A stretch of 64,000 nucleotides of DNA from Axinella damicornis (Eukaryota; Porifera; Demospongiae; Axinellida; Axinellidae), in assembly GCA_963931865.1 (NCBI GenBank), contig OZ007514.1, positions 9,457,222 through 9,521,221 on the forward strand, read 5' to 3'. Each line of letters opens with the position of its first letter. Position 1 is the first letter of the stretch. The notes below the pieces were generated by a model. That model saw nothing but the letters and a program-made list of their open reading frames with translations, did no database searches and was not told the DNA's origin. Shown here one piece after another: positions 12,315 to 23,793 of this stretch. A program made the translations under genes and the position numbers.

Positions 12315-12410
12315 CAGACACCTTAGCTGTTCCGGGGTCATGGGCTCCTCTCATGCTTGGAGCCTGGTACAAACCGCCCCTTTTCCCCCTGCCTCTTGGC
12401 GACCATCGTA
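12315..12410 (-). CDS. NLR gene linker exon C (copy 2)
   Basis: Same 96-base phase 1-1 exon as 7524-7619, in the second tandem copy, with its splice sites preserved. Confidence 0.5.
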
Positions 12411-12992
12411 CTGCAAATAACAGAGAATAGTTATGCAAGTCTTCACTGCAGTGCCTATAATAGGTTCTTAAGTTTCTATACAATGTATACATGCACCTGA
12501 TTGTGGGGCTTTCTAGGGATGCATAGCTACACGCAGTACAATAGGTTTTGACGAGGTGGATAACTGGCAGGAGGTGGTTTGTGGTACACAGCTTCACATT
12601 GAAATGGTTGCTTCCATTTAGCTGCTCCAGGCAATCTCTCAATTGCAAACACATCTCTAGTTAGACATAGCCTGACAGGCCTCTTGGCAGTGACGTCAGA
12701 CAAGATGCAGAAGTACAACGTCGTACACATCTACATATGGTACATGTAGGCACTGAGCAACAAACTGAAAAAAGGGGCACGAGTGAATCACTAAGTAGCA
12801 CAAGATATAGGATGTAAAAGAATTCTTCGGACAATACAAAGTGCAAACAGCATTCAATCACACTTCACTGTCTCTATATTGGATTCAATAGAAGTGGATA
12901 AACAGGAGCAACAAGACACTATATGTGACTAGGAGCTACATGAAACTGAGTAACAAAACTGAACGATGTGGGGCTGGATGTGAATCACTAAC

Positions 12993-13085
12993 CAGACACC
13001 TTACCCATTCTTGTTGGGTTGGGGGCCAATCCCACACTGGAGGCCTGGGGAATATTGCCCTTTCCTTCTCCCCTACTCAGTGGCG
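12993..13085 (-). CDS. NLR gene linker exon B (copy 2)
   Basis: Same 93-base phase 1-1 exon as 8202-8294, in the second tandem copy, with its splice sites preserved. Confidence 0.5.
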
Positions 13086-13436
13086 CTGATGATGTGGAAA
13101 ATAGAGAAGATATGTAGCTAAGTCTTCACTACAGTCTAAACTGTTCATCAGTGGCAAAATTCTTCCTTAAATAGCTAACACCTCCTAATTAAGACACTAA
13201 CATGTAGGTATTGTCAAACTCTTTCATAGTTTGTGGATATTAGGACATCCTATGCTAGTGGTAGTACAAGACATGGGATTTAAAAGAATTCTTTGACAAT
13301 ACAACGCACAAACAGCATTCAAACACACTTCACTGTCTCTATATTGGAGTCAATAGAAGTGGATAAACTGGAGCAACAAGACACGTACTCTGTGACTAGG
13401 AGCTACATGCAAGTTAATGTGCTCCTTTCAACTTAC

Positions 13437-13727
13437 TGGTATGATTCTTTCCTATGGTCTCTGCTAGAGCACAGTCATTCCCTCCAATGGGGTCTCCCAC
13501 CGCTTGGACCAAAAATCGCCACGATGGATGGCCATACTTCTGGAACCTATAGTTTTTGCATACCCATTGAAACAAGGCCTCCCGAAGGCACTTGCCAGGG
13601 TTGCCCCGGTGGGTTTCATCAATTGTTTTTTCTTCAGCATGTGACAGCTTCAGAGCAAAACACAGATCTGACCACTTTGCCCGAAGGGTGTGCACTGCAG
13701 CATACACATCATGCAGATCATCTTCAG
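13437..13727 (-). CDS. Death-domain exon of NLR gene (copy 2)
   Basis: Same Death-domain exon as 8646-8936 with the same acceptor and donor. It is the copy nearer the 2A exon at 19828. The 2A exon ends in phase 1 (ATC AGC G) and this exon supplies CT, so the join reads ...NPGP-IS-A-EDDLHDV. If both copies are spliced the protein would carry two identical Death domains in series. Confidence 0.75.
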
Positions 13728-15154
13728 CTGCAAGTATAGAGAAACATTCCAATCGTGGATGTAACAGGGTGGGTACAGTCATTCACTGGACTTGCTGGTC
13801 CACATCATTAATATGCACTTGAGTGGTAATTACCAGGAACCTTATTGTTACTATATTTGAGGTCAGCTTTATTAAGGTGAGCCACGGGGAGCCCAACCAC
13901 TTACACATTGAGAGGGTGATTTTCTCTGAGTAGTGGAATGCAGGGCTTTGTAGAGTGACTCTGAGATAATGCAAATGTTGAATCATTTTTCATCATGAAT
14001 CAACAAGGTCAGAGACCACTCTTGGACCTATCTCTTCGATCGCTAGGGTGATGGTGGCTAGTTAACAATGTGGATAGTGAGAGGCCCACAGAGACAATAA
14101 CATCAGAGTGAGCAAGAAAGGAGTATTGACAACAGCAACTTCTTCATGTGCCGACCAGTTGCGCAGTTACATGACAGTCCTAAATCCCAGCCTCGTTCCC
14201 AGGCTCCCACTTGCACAAGCAGTGACAAAATATAGCTACGTGTGCAAGGAGCCTGGGAATGAACTTACCCAAATCCAGTTCCGGTTGCTATAGTCAGAGC
14301 ATGATAATGTTACTTGATATCACTCCTAGCGTCGTTCCCGTGCCAGCCCGCGGGAACGAGGCTATAACACTCCATGTTCTGCTTAGGCACTTGCTCAGGC
14401 TAGCCATGCAATGTCCAGCATTCTGCTAGTAATTGAAACTAATCGCAATATAATTGTGCAATAATTCACTCCTATGATTGTGAAATGATCTGCAGTGGTG
14501 AACATTGAAAGGTATCATGGTATGAGTACAAGTGGCCCTTGTTACAATGGTATTCCTGTATTCAGATGGGTTCTAGAATTCATTAACCAATATAAGACGA
14601 ATTATGGGGAATTTAAGTTAATGGCCAGAAATTTTAATGCCTTTGCATAAAACTAGAAAGGTATGTAGTCACACGTGATATTGCTCACACATGTACATTT
14701 GTAACTACAAGAACGTACAGCATGCTGAAAGAGCAATGAATGCTGCGTATGACAAAGGCGGCCACCGCAGTAGAACAACTGTACATCCCTTTGTACGTGC
14801 AAGTGTGATTGGAATGAAATTCATCTTTTGAGTTACATTCCAGGATGATTCACTGAGGTGTAGGTGTGACCCCAAAACCTCATGCTATCATCAGACGAGA
14901 TGGGCCACACTTTGTTGGTCATAATATTATTCCAACAAATTTTGTATGCCTTTTCTTGCGAACAAAGGGAACTATTCAGAGCACCATCAGTGGTCAGAGG
15001 TGCTTCTCCGCTCTGGCCATCACGTAACAAAAAAAGTAACTTTGTTTGAGTTCTCAATCATCAAACTAAAACCGTCAGCAATAATTTTCCGTAGCATACA
15101 GTGTGGTGCCAACAGCCAATTAATAATTTCCTTCAGCAGCTCCATACGCCCTTA

Positions 15155-15322
15155 AGTTCCAGTCAAGGTAAGATGCTAATTGTGTGCAGGTCCACAGACT
15201 GACTAACCATCATTAGGGTCCCATTCCATAGGACAGACATAATGAAGCTTGGAGTACAAAGCATTGTCATCTAGGGCTACAGAAGGTGGCTTCACATTAG
15301 TTACTTCTACACTCATTTGTAC

Positions 15323-15323
<1 letters not shown>
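15155..15323. other. Unique spacer right of the duplication
   Basis: Sequence beyond the right breakpoint of copy 2; no gene or repeat recognised. Confidence 0.4.

Positions 15324-15364
<41 letters not shown>
15324..15364. repeat. Poly-C run (41 bases)
   Basis: Uninterrupted C homopolymer. The short Pro-rich frame crossing it is not a gene. The length is likely unreliable in the assembly. Confidence 0.95.
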
Positions 15365-15365
<1 letters not shown>

Positions 15366-15539
15366 CCACTACTCCCCATCATGCAAACCTTTCAACTCAG
15401 TTAACGAGCAAACTCCAAATTGGCATTGACAAGGAGGACATGCCACAGCAAGCCCCCACTACATGTAGGGCATGTGAAATAGACAAAGTTTGGGATCAAA
15501 TTTGAGGCATTCTATATAGAGGTGCTTTATAGCCACTGC

Positions 15540-15722
15540 ATAGTAATTAGCACATGCACTGAACATTCCAGAGTAATTAGGGCAGCCACATGCTTGTGGT
15601 TGACCAGTGCCATAGTAACTAGGACAGCCATATGGTTGAACTTTGACATAGAACATTCTAGAGTAACTAGGACAGTCATACTATGGTTGCCAGGTGCTAC
15701 AAACTTTCCAGACTAATTAGCC
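15540..15722. repeat. Degenerate tandem repeat
   Basis: Several imperfect copies of a block containing acattc(c/t)agagtaa, ctaggacagcca and tggttg, spaced about 45-60 bases apart. No coding function seen. Confidence 0.6.
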
Positions 15723-16129
15723 TGATTACTCTAGTATGTTCTGTGGCGCAGTACATGGTTGCTAGTCTAGTCACAATTCAGCATTATAAAGAACACACTG
15801 GCAGGCTTGTAGCTAGCACTGTGCAACTGAACCAGAGAGATACAAACACCATAGCAGCTTTGCAACATGGAATCCTCGACATTTTTAAGAAGTAAATTTT
15901 CATTTAAACTTACTGCTGTTGATGATTGAGTGGTTCTTAGTTGGCAGTACATATCTTGATTCATGATTCACACTTATCCAAGCAGTGGCAACAATAATAT
16001 GCCAACGTTTAAGCTAGTCTGTGCTAGTCTTCATCAGGGCACACATTGAAAATACAGCAAATCTACAGCTTCTTAAATAGCTACATTCTGAGAGTCTCCA
16101 AGCCTAGCTGTTAATCATTCAGGACTCCA

Positions 16130-16372
16130 TCTCCGTGGTTGTTAGTTTCTCCACTTCCATCTTGCACGCTCTCTTCCTGGTAATGAGCTCCTCCTGATGA
16201 CGTCATCCGGAGATTCGGGGATTTGCCAGCCCTTGTCACGGTTCAGTAGTAGCTCCTTCGGGGTTCGATGTATGTAGAGCACCTCTTTTACTAGCAGTTC
16301 CATCTTCGAGGTGGTCGTCGCTCAGTGCTTCGATGTAGGGGATGTTGATGGTGTTTGCTGAAATAGCTTTGG
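16130..16372 (-). pseudogene. Possible Penelope-like element remnant
   Basis: On the minus strand a fragment reads NTINIPYIEALSDD, which resembles the conserved segment between RT and GIY-YIG endonuclease in Penelope-like elements. After a frame change comes ELLLNRDKGWQIPESPDD and a stop, like a GIY-YIG C-terminal tail. The middle is missing, so if correct this is an internally deleted copy. Recognition is from pattern memory only. Confidence 0.3.
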
Positions 16373-17474
16373 GAGTGGATATCCCAGGTCTCCCCCCATA
16401 CGAATCCAATGAAATCTTTAAGGACTATATGGCAGACTGTGAGTGCCTGCTGTCTGTGTTGAGGTATTGAACTCTGGCTGTTTCAACTTCACTCCTGAAG
16501 ACTCGTTCAATAGCTACAAATCTAATGCTCACCCAAGTTTCCACAATACCGTGCATCCGATTAAGATATATTCATAGCTAAGGCTGTAGCGGGGAGATAT
16601 CCTGTTTCTAATTCTGGAAGTGGTTATCATATCAATGCGAGAGGGCGGACAAAATTAATAATAAATGAAAACTGCAAAAACTATTCGACCTAATGACCTA
16701 ATTCCCCATCATGGCTTTGTGCACCAAGAAACGCTTAATATATGGCCAAAGTTTATACAGTGTGCTTTTTCAAGTCTTCTGATGTCCATCTGCCACTATT
16801 TCCACAATTGGACCTCTCAAAACATATAGTAGATGGCCTGATTATTACTGAGCGTAGTGAGGCAATTAATCTTGATGACCACAGTCTGATACTGAGCTAG
16901 CATTAAATTTTGTATCTCTATACATTATAATGTGCACAACTTCCGTCACACACCCTATATACAATGAAGTTAGTAACACATCCGTGTATTGTTGTGCAGG
17001 GGTGTGCGGAGCCGGCTGTAGTGGATGACGATCATAAAAGATGGCGGGTTCACACGGTGGAAAGCACAGGCACCCGTATTGCATTGAACTTCTTCCCAGG
17101 CTTCATCGGTGACAGCATCGTACGTATGCCATATAGATCTTGGTATTCAGAGATGCAGAAATCATCGAACACAAGTCCACTTCTGGAGACAGCTGTCCCT
17201 TCCTCGAACACAAATTTTCACACCTCTTCTAGTGTACCAAGCGGGTGCTGCACTGCATGTGCATGTGTACACTCCGACACTACGTACTATGTGAGGCTTC
17301 AGAGTGAACATAGTATTTAGTAGTTACTAGGATAAGAAACAGGATGTTGGTGAGAAACAGGATGTTGATGAGAAACCTGATACTGCATGAATGAGTAGAT
17401 GAGAAACAGAGCATCTCCATGCAAGGGCTTATAATCATACTACTCGCACAAGCATACACAGTATAAAATCAGCT
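16373..17474. other. No gene recognised
   Basis: AT-rich sequence with short open frames on both strands that show no family resemblance and no supporting splice structure. It lies in what would be the long first intron of the NLR gene. Confidence 0.4.
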
Positions 17475-17693
17475 TTAGTCAGCTTGGATCATAAACTTCA
17501 TGTCACACGGCATTCCTGACAAGAAGCTATGCTTTGGTTTCTTCTTGCTATTTCCCACGTCCTTCATGTAGTACACCGTGAAAGTGTTTTCTACACCTCC
17601 TGAGTTTGCACAACAATAATGCCTTGCTGCATGGATCTGGGCCGCAGCTATGCACGAACCCAGTACAACATTTATCATAATATAGCTATTCAT
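17475..17693 (-). CDS. Small putative secreted peptide
   Basis: A complete 72-codon frame starts MNSYIMINVVLGSCIAAAQI, which looks like a signal peptide ending near a cleavable AQIHA site. A short polar tail with a CC pair, Lys-rich KKKPK and one more Cys follows. I do not recognise a family. It lies on the same strand as the NLR gene, in its putative intron, and could be chance. Confidence 0.2.
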   Translation of the reverse strand: MNSYIMINVVLGSCIAAAQIHAARHYCCANSGGVENTFTVYYMKDVGNSKKKPKHSFLSGMPCDMKFMIQAD

Positions 17694-19289
17694 GCTGAGT
17701 GTAGTGATATGTTGTATGTTGGTGCAATACTCACATGATTATTGGTTAGGCAAATATTCATGCCATGTGTCAACACTTTTAATGGGTAAAGCGCCTACTG
17801 GTGGCATGTCTCATGATGTCACTACAGGCGGACACATAAGACAAGTGTCTGTCTTTGCTAAGTTTATGAAGCTTGACAGGAATCCACCACAAGGGGGTGT
17901 ATTTTGGAATGGATTATGGGTACTTACCATACTGGTATGCATCATCTGCTAGCATTTCATGCCCCAATATGGTTTGGAGTGAGTGGTCAAAGTGACCACT
18001 CTATATACCACAATGAGTGGTGTCACTATGGAAACCCGCTGCCGTACCGCTGGCCGTACCATTGGCCCATAACACTGGCTCCAAGTGTTTACCCAGGTGG
18101 AATTGTACATTTCCTAATTGACCTATTGGTTTACATAACTCTTGCAATTGACTCAATCAGTGCAACAATGTTGCCACAGTATATACCAGCGCCAGCGCGA
18201 GCTATTTTGGACTGGTACGGCCACTGTGGCAGTGAATAGAGGTGTGAAGTGACGATCTGTCTGCGCGAAGCGCGGAAATTTTTTTCACCTTCATTACTCA
18301 GTTGTCTGGATGTGCTCTCGTGGCACCTTCGTGCTTTGCACTGCGCTGTAACTGATTTCTGCTTTCCGTGTCATCCGTGACCGTCGACGTGGAATGGCGA
18401 TAATGCGCACTTTGCGTGCATAACTTCTAGGTGGTATATATACTGGTAGCCCACGCCTACTAATTATAGGGCGAGTGTGAGTGAGCCCCACATAGACGAG
18501 TTTGCTGCGAATTTTCGTCTACAGACTAGAGAAGATACGAACAATAAACAGTCTACATCAACAAGGCCACAGCGACTTGGATCTGGAGACTGTCTGACTA
18601 AGACACGTACCTCAACAAGGCATGACTGAGACACGAGCTATGAACAGTCCACCAGAGCCGTACCTAGACGACTAAAAAGTGGTACGGCCAAAACCGTGCC
18701 GGCCGTACCGGCCGCGCTGGCCATGTATACTGTATAGCAGGAAATCTTCACAGGTGCAAATCTTCAAAAACCCGTTCTGACGAAATTTTCGCGATTTTTA
18801 ATTTCACAACAAAGGTCGCGACCTATGACCACATCCCCTACTACTTTATATGCACATGTACTATGTCCACTTGTAAGAGGCTACCATCGCTGGACGTGCT
18901 TGTGAACGGAAGCATATTTTGCAATCAGTGTTGTTCACCCGAGATCTTAATCATGGTCCTCTCAACTGTGTGCGCGATGATCTGCTATGGCGCGGTATGC
19001 AGCTACTTGCTGGCTCACTTTGTTAGCAACTGTGGGACTGGCAGTACGGTGGTCAATAAGGAATCCAGAGGGATGGTAGTACTTGTACAGTAGCAATAGA
19101 GAGACATAGCTATCTACTCCAGGTGGCAAAATGTTCACAGAACCAAGTCTTGCAGGTTCAAATTTTTGGTAGTAGGCATCTGATCACGAAAAGCACTAAA
19201 ACTTGTGGCTCACAAAAATTCATTGGCTAGAGTGATAAGAGTTACCACATGGCAACAAAGATTCATCAGTCGATGCTTAATTCAGCCAC
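17694..19289. other. No gene recognised; GC-rich palindromic patch
   Basis: Open frames on both strands lack any recognisable domain. Near 18674-18727 there is a cggcc/ggccg palindrome-rich patch like that at 300-356, and near 18260-18275 a small tgcgcgaagcgcg hairpin. Confidence 0.4.
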
Positions 19290-19465
19290 AGGGCGCAATC
19301 AAGAGCAGCAGCTGAAGCGGACGCAAGTGGTGAGCAGCAGTTGATGCAATCGCGCTGGGAGTAGTAGCTGAAGCGGACGCAATCGGGCAGCAGCAGCTCT
19401 GCATGAGAGCTGTCCGGCACCGGATCACTCACGTAGGCAAATGAGAGGGGAAGTACTGTTAAACC
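19290..19465 (+). mobile_element. VNTR composite repeat, copy B (partial)
   Basis: Three to four VNTR units (gaagcggacgcaa, gagcagcagctgaag) are followed by the family tail (ctgcatgagagctgtccgg, then ggggaagtac). It lacks the left-hand unique part seen in copy A. Confidence 0.65.
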
Positions 19466-19827
19466 AAGCTCTCAGTGTGAGGTTGCAGTCACTTGCCAGT
19501 CACTTGCAAAGTGCCGTTATCACTATTTTGTTGGTGGACAGTATTATATATGCCACTGGAATGGGAGTACATAACATACTGGAGTGGAAGTGACTCTTCC
19601 AGTTACCTCACACTAACCACACACTGCAGGCTATGTTAGATTAGCTCAGCAATTAACTTACTTAGCTCAGAATCGTCGACTCGTGCCAGAAAATCATCTG
19701 AGGGAAGAAGAAAGTCGGCGAGTGAGTGTTGTGTCGACCATAGACAACACACAGTATATTATCTAGCTAGCTATGTTCGACACACTTCAAAATATGAAAA
19801 TGCAGTAATTTTACTGCTTTCTCTCAC

Positions 19828-20182
19828 CGCTGATCGGTCCTGGGTTCGTCTCTACGTCCCCAGCTATAACGAGCAATAGAGACAGCGCCAGGAAGATGGA
19901 GAATAGGGCCGTGGGCCGCGCCGTTACACTTCGCACACAGCACCGGCCTCGGATGACCAGGGAGCGGAGAGCGCCCTTTCCAGCTTCACAAACGCCAATG
20001 CCTACGTCCAGCATAGACAACAGCAGCAGCACGAGACACAAGTTGGGCAAGTCCGCGATCAATCGCCCCAGATTTAGCGGGACGCGCCGACGAGACCCGC
20101 TGTGAGCCTGGTACCACCTCAGTTTTCGGTTCTCCCATTGACCGATCCGAGCGCGCCATTCCTCTACGCCGTTTGGAGGCAT
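19828..20182 (-). CDS. 5' exon with hydrophobic leader and 2A peptide
   Basis: From the Met at 20182 the minus-strand frame runs 118 codons to a donor (gtgaga), ending in phase 1. It has a basic N-terminal region, a hydrophobic stretch (LCLVLLLLSMLDVGIGV) and a second one (ALFSIFLALSLLLVIA) running straight into GDVETNPGP at 19835-19861. D(V/I)ExNPGP is the 2A ribosome-skipping consensus: the ribosome releases the upstream chain at the final Gly-Pro bond and continues. 2A sequences near N-termini are known in some non-LTR retrotransposons and in invertebrate NLR-like proteins, where they can double as a signal. The frame stays open upstream to 20440, so the true start could be earlier. The nearest LINE (20762-22900) lies upstream in transcription and its own sequence ends before this exon, so a host NLR exon is favoured. 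Confidence 0.65.
19835..19861 (-). other. 2A ribosome-skipping motif GDVETNPGP
   Basis: Exact match to the DxExNPGP core with a Gly before it and a hydrophobic run immediately upstream, as in functional 2A sequences. Skipping would occur between the last Gly and Pro, leaving Pro as the first residue of the downstream NLR product. Confidence 0.85.
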
Positions 20183-20761
20183 CTTCGAGTCGGGGCGTTG
20201 AACTGCACTCACAAGTGTTAGTCTGCGCGCAGCGAACGTCTTGCCGGTGTGCTCGTTGCTTTCCGCATGCCACATGCAATGGTTTTCATTACGGAAACAA
20301 TAATTAACCCACGCACATACCTGTGGAGAGTCAAAGACCAAGGTACTTATTCTCAGAACCTTGGCCAGACATTCATGCACGCACTGAACCAGTGTACAGG
20401 GTTGGTTACATTCCAATAACCTAGGGAGAGATATGACCAACAGTCAGGATGCATATAATTATTATAGTCGGTATAGCTAGCTATGTCTGAACCATTAATA
20501 TGCACGCCCATGACTAAATGAGGTGAGAAAACAGTGACAACCTTCAATGCCTGTTAGCTAATATATCCGCTGTACAGCACAGCATCTATGACAGTAGCTA
20601 GTACATGATAATCCTCAATGCCTGCCAAAGTTAGTAGCGGCTGTACACATATCCAATCCTCAATGCCGTAGCGGTTTATACCATGCAGCACAGTAATAAA
20701 TGCCTGTTAGTATAGTGATTGTACGGCACAGTAATAGCTACATGGTATATAATTATGGTGA

Positions 20762-22900
20762 TGCTCTTTTTTTTTTCTTCTTTTTTTTTCCTATAATTCA
20801 TGCCAATGCAAAGGATACATAATAGCCTTCTAGGCTAATACAGGTATGTACCCTAACTAACTAACTAACTACAAGAACAAAGGTGCAATCATGATTTAAA
20901 TGTGTGAGGTGAAGGTGCAGTAAGTGCATCGGGGGGTAGGTGGTTCCATATGGAAACAGTACTTGGAACAAATGATGCTTGGAAGGCGTTAGTGTGTGCA
21001 AAAGGTTGATACAAAAATGGAAGGTTATAGTTATGTCTACTAGGTTGCGGCATAAATACATCGGGTGTGAAAGGGAAGAGACCATGGATGATCTTAAAGA
21101 GAGTACAAAGTTTTAAATAAATTCTCCTGTTCTCAAGTGTAGGAATTTGAGCAAGATGGAGCAGCTCTTGGTATCCTAGATCCCACCTTTTTAAACACAT
21201 CTTTAGTGCATATTTTTGTACGTTCTCCACAGATTTTATGTCTTTGAGAAGGTGGGGATCCCACACAGGGGCGGCATATTTGAGGTGAGGGCGCACTAGA
21301 TATTTGTACATTTCTATTAATCTTTCACTGCTTACATTAGTCGAGAACCTTCTGTATAACAGGCCAATAAGTCTCTTTCCTTTTGCACAGATGCAGTCAA
21401 TGTGCCTGGACCAAGACAAGTCTGATGAAATCAGCACTCCCAAGTACTTAAAGGCTTCTACTTGTTCAAGTGGTGCCTCGTTTAGTAGGAGCTGTGGAGG
21501 ATGACTGAGATTCCGCTTTCTTGAGAGCAGCATGGTCTTGCATTTGGCTGGGTTAAGTGATAAATTATTGTGATCTACCCATGAACTGATTTTATCAATG
21601 TCCATTTGCAACTGCTGGTAATCCTCACTGCACTTGATTTGTTTGTACAAGAGCATGTCATCTGCATAGAGGTTTAGGACTGACTTTTCTGACAGCTGGA
21701 GAGACGACACGTCATCGATATAAATAAGGAATAATAGCGGACCCAAAACAGACCCTTGTGGAACTCCTGAGAGCACAGGTGAGTCAGGAGATGAAGCTCC
21801 TCCGACAACCACATGTTGTTTTCTTTCGGCAAGGTAGCTGTGCAACCATGACAAGATGTGGGAATCCAATGCATGTTTTTCTAAAAGTAATCTGTGCGGA
21901 ACAGAATCGAAAGCCTTGCGAAGGTCGAAGAAAACGGAGCATACATTGTGTCTGGATTCGAGTGCTTTAAACCAGTCCTGTGTTACAGCCAGTAGAGCTG
22001 TGACTGTGGATTTTCCCGATTGGAATCCCCACTGCATATTGGAGAGTGTTCTGTTTTCATTGAGGTGGATGGTGATTACTTGATGAATGTGTCGCTCTAG
22101 CAGCTTGCTCACTACAGATAGGAGAGATATTGGTCTATAATTGGCAGCCTCGTTGTGTTAGGATGACTTCGGTATGGGTACAACAGAAGAAGTTTTCCAA
22201 CAAGTTGGAAAGTGCCCAAGTTTGATCGAAATGTTGAAAAGCTTGGCAAGGGATGGAGCAATGCTTGCTGCGGTGAATTTGAGTATTTTGATGGAAATCC
22301 CATCTGGACCACTTGCTTTAGTAGCATCCAAAGCTTGAATGTATGACAGAATCTCCTCAGTGGTGCATAGGAGATCTTCGGAACTGGCAGATTCAAACTC
22401 AGTGTGGGTCTGCCTCTCTTCATCTAGCTGTGACAGGGGAGGGTCGACATATTAAAGCAGGATGAGAAGTACTCATTAAGCATAGCGGCTTTCTCATAAT
22501 TTGTTTCTGCCGTGGGTTCTTGATACTGAAGAGTTGGGATCGTAGACTGTTGCTTGCTAAGTACCTTTACCGCCTTCCAAAATTGCTTTTTGCTTCCCAC
22601 ATTGAGCCTGTTAAGGTGTGAATTCTTGGCTTCGCGTAGCATCTTCACAACTGTATTACGTAATCTCTTGTATTTAGCTGCTACTTCAGGCTTATTCGAT
22701 CTCTTGGTGGCATGGAATGCAGCATTACGCTTTCTCATATGGCGAATTATGTTCTTAGTCAGCCAGGGTACATTCCTCCTGTTTTTCACCGTTTGCTGCG
22801 GAATGCACATGGAGATAATATCCATGGACTTTCTGTGCCAATTGGAGGCTGCAACATCGATATCCTCCTCAGGTAACAAGCTCTACAGGATGCTTCATTA
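20762..22900 (-). mobile_element. 5'-truncated CR1/L2-like LINE (LINE-1 of window)
   Basis: The minus-strand RT is split by frame changes. The linker from 22879 to about 22430 reads NVPWLTKNI...KQFWKAVKVLSKQQ. The RT start between about 22430 and 22112 lies in a shifted frame (SGPDGIS-like) with a stop. The RT core at 22112-20889 carries VCSVFFDLRKAFDSVPH, SGVPQGSVLGPLLF and NLYADDMLLY, with intact catalytic Asp residues. The endonuclease half is absent, so the copy is dead on arrival. The 3' end has a segment with gtattagcctagaaggctat and an A-rich tail (complement of the T-run at about 20768-20790). An 80-base piece of the same 3' end recurs at about 30609-30705. Confidence 0.88.
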
Positions 22901-23691
22901 TGATGGTCGGTTGATGACGTTAATGTTGAGGTGGAACAACAACAACACACTGCAGTGACTAGCTATAGTGTGAAGACTTGTAGCTAGCTATATAGCTAGC
23001 TAGCTGTATTAACAATTTTTTTCTCCATGAGAGGTTTACCAACGTGTGGCTAATGAGGCGACTGGAAGTAGCTAGCAACTGAATGCTAGTATATTAACCA
23101 GTCCCCCGGAACCGATGGCTTTACATCCCCTCCGAAGGGTGACCATGGTTTTCCTGAGATTGGTGCACTCTACTGTTAAACGGCTTTAGTGTCGGAGGAT
23201 TTTGCACCACTGAAGCAGGTTGTTCAGTGCTTAACCAAGAGCACTAGCTAAGGTGTGAGTACTACCCCGCGCGCGCATGCGCGAAGCGGGGTTAAGCATT
23301 TGTCCGTCTGTCAGTCGTCTGTCTGTTAGGCGAAAAAAATCTCCCCACATAGACCCTCAAAAACCATCGAAATAGAGTCAAACAATAGCAAATAGCAAAA
23401 AAACCCTGCTCTATGTGTACAAGCCAAGGCGCTCCGTTTCGCTGTATTTCGGCTATTTCCTACTTTTTATAACTATTCATAACATTGACTCCACCTCTTC
23501 GTGACCTCAGAGTCCCATCAAGAACAGTTACAGGAAACTTTGGAAACTTCATGCTTCGAGATGAACGCTAGGCAACAGTGTTTTGTCATGATCTATGTCA
23601 GTATGTGCTTCACAGACATCGTGGCTATTGTTTCGGCTGTTTTTTCCAGTAACATTTGGCCCCACCTCCAGCTCTTCAGCTTCACAATCAA
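22901..23691. other. No gene; foldback-type CG-rich hairpin
   Basis: Intergenic. Near 23264-23295 ccccgcgcgcgcatgcgcga is followed by agcgggg, forming a strong hairpin. Similar ccgcgc/gcgcgg ends occur near 18260, 27260 and 54490 next to tgtctgtc-type runs, so this is probably the end of a repeat family. Confidence 0.5.
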
Positions 23692-23793
23692 TCAATACAT
23701 TAAGATTTTAACGTGTGTCTGTGTGTGTGTCTGTGAGTGACGGAAGTGGGATGTTCGTGGGGCGGGACTAGACTATAGTGACGCGCGACCTTC
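23692..23793 (+). mobile_element. VNTR composite repeat, copy C (left part)
   Basis: Left module of the composite (tcaatacattaagatttt, tgtctg run, gtgggatgttcgtggggcgg, gacgcgcgacctt). It breaks off at 23793 where the LINE begins and continues at 25760. Confidence 0.8.

Larger units (their letters stand above)
5590..15154. repeat. 4,791-bp tandem segmental duplication
   Basis: Copy 1 is about 5590-10363 and copy 2 about 10381-15154, with a constant offset of 4,791. All frames in the two copies translate identically, so the copies are identical or nearly so. The junction (10350-10383) contains two runs of cagctccatacgc, which may have seeded the duplication. Each copy carries a Death exon, two linker exons, a 295-bp MITE and several small repeats. 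A collapsed or duplicated haplotype in the assembly is an alternative to a real recent duplication. Confidence 0.95.

Noticed and set aside
19811..20440. 2A exon as part of the adjacent LINE
   Set aside because: The LINE's 3' end lies at about 20762, upstream in transcription of the 2A exon, and no endonuclease or RT follows the 2A motif on that strand.
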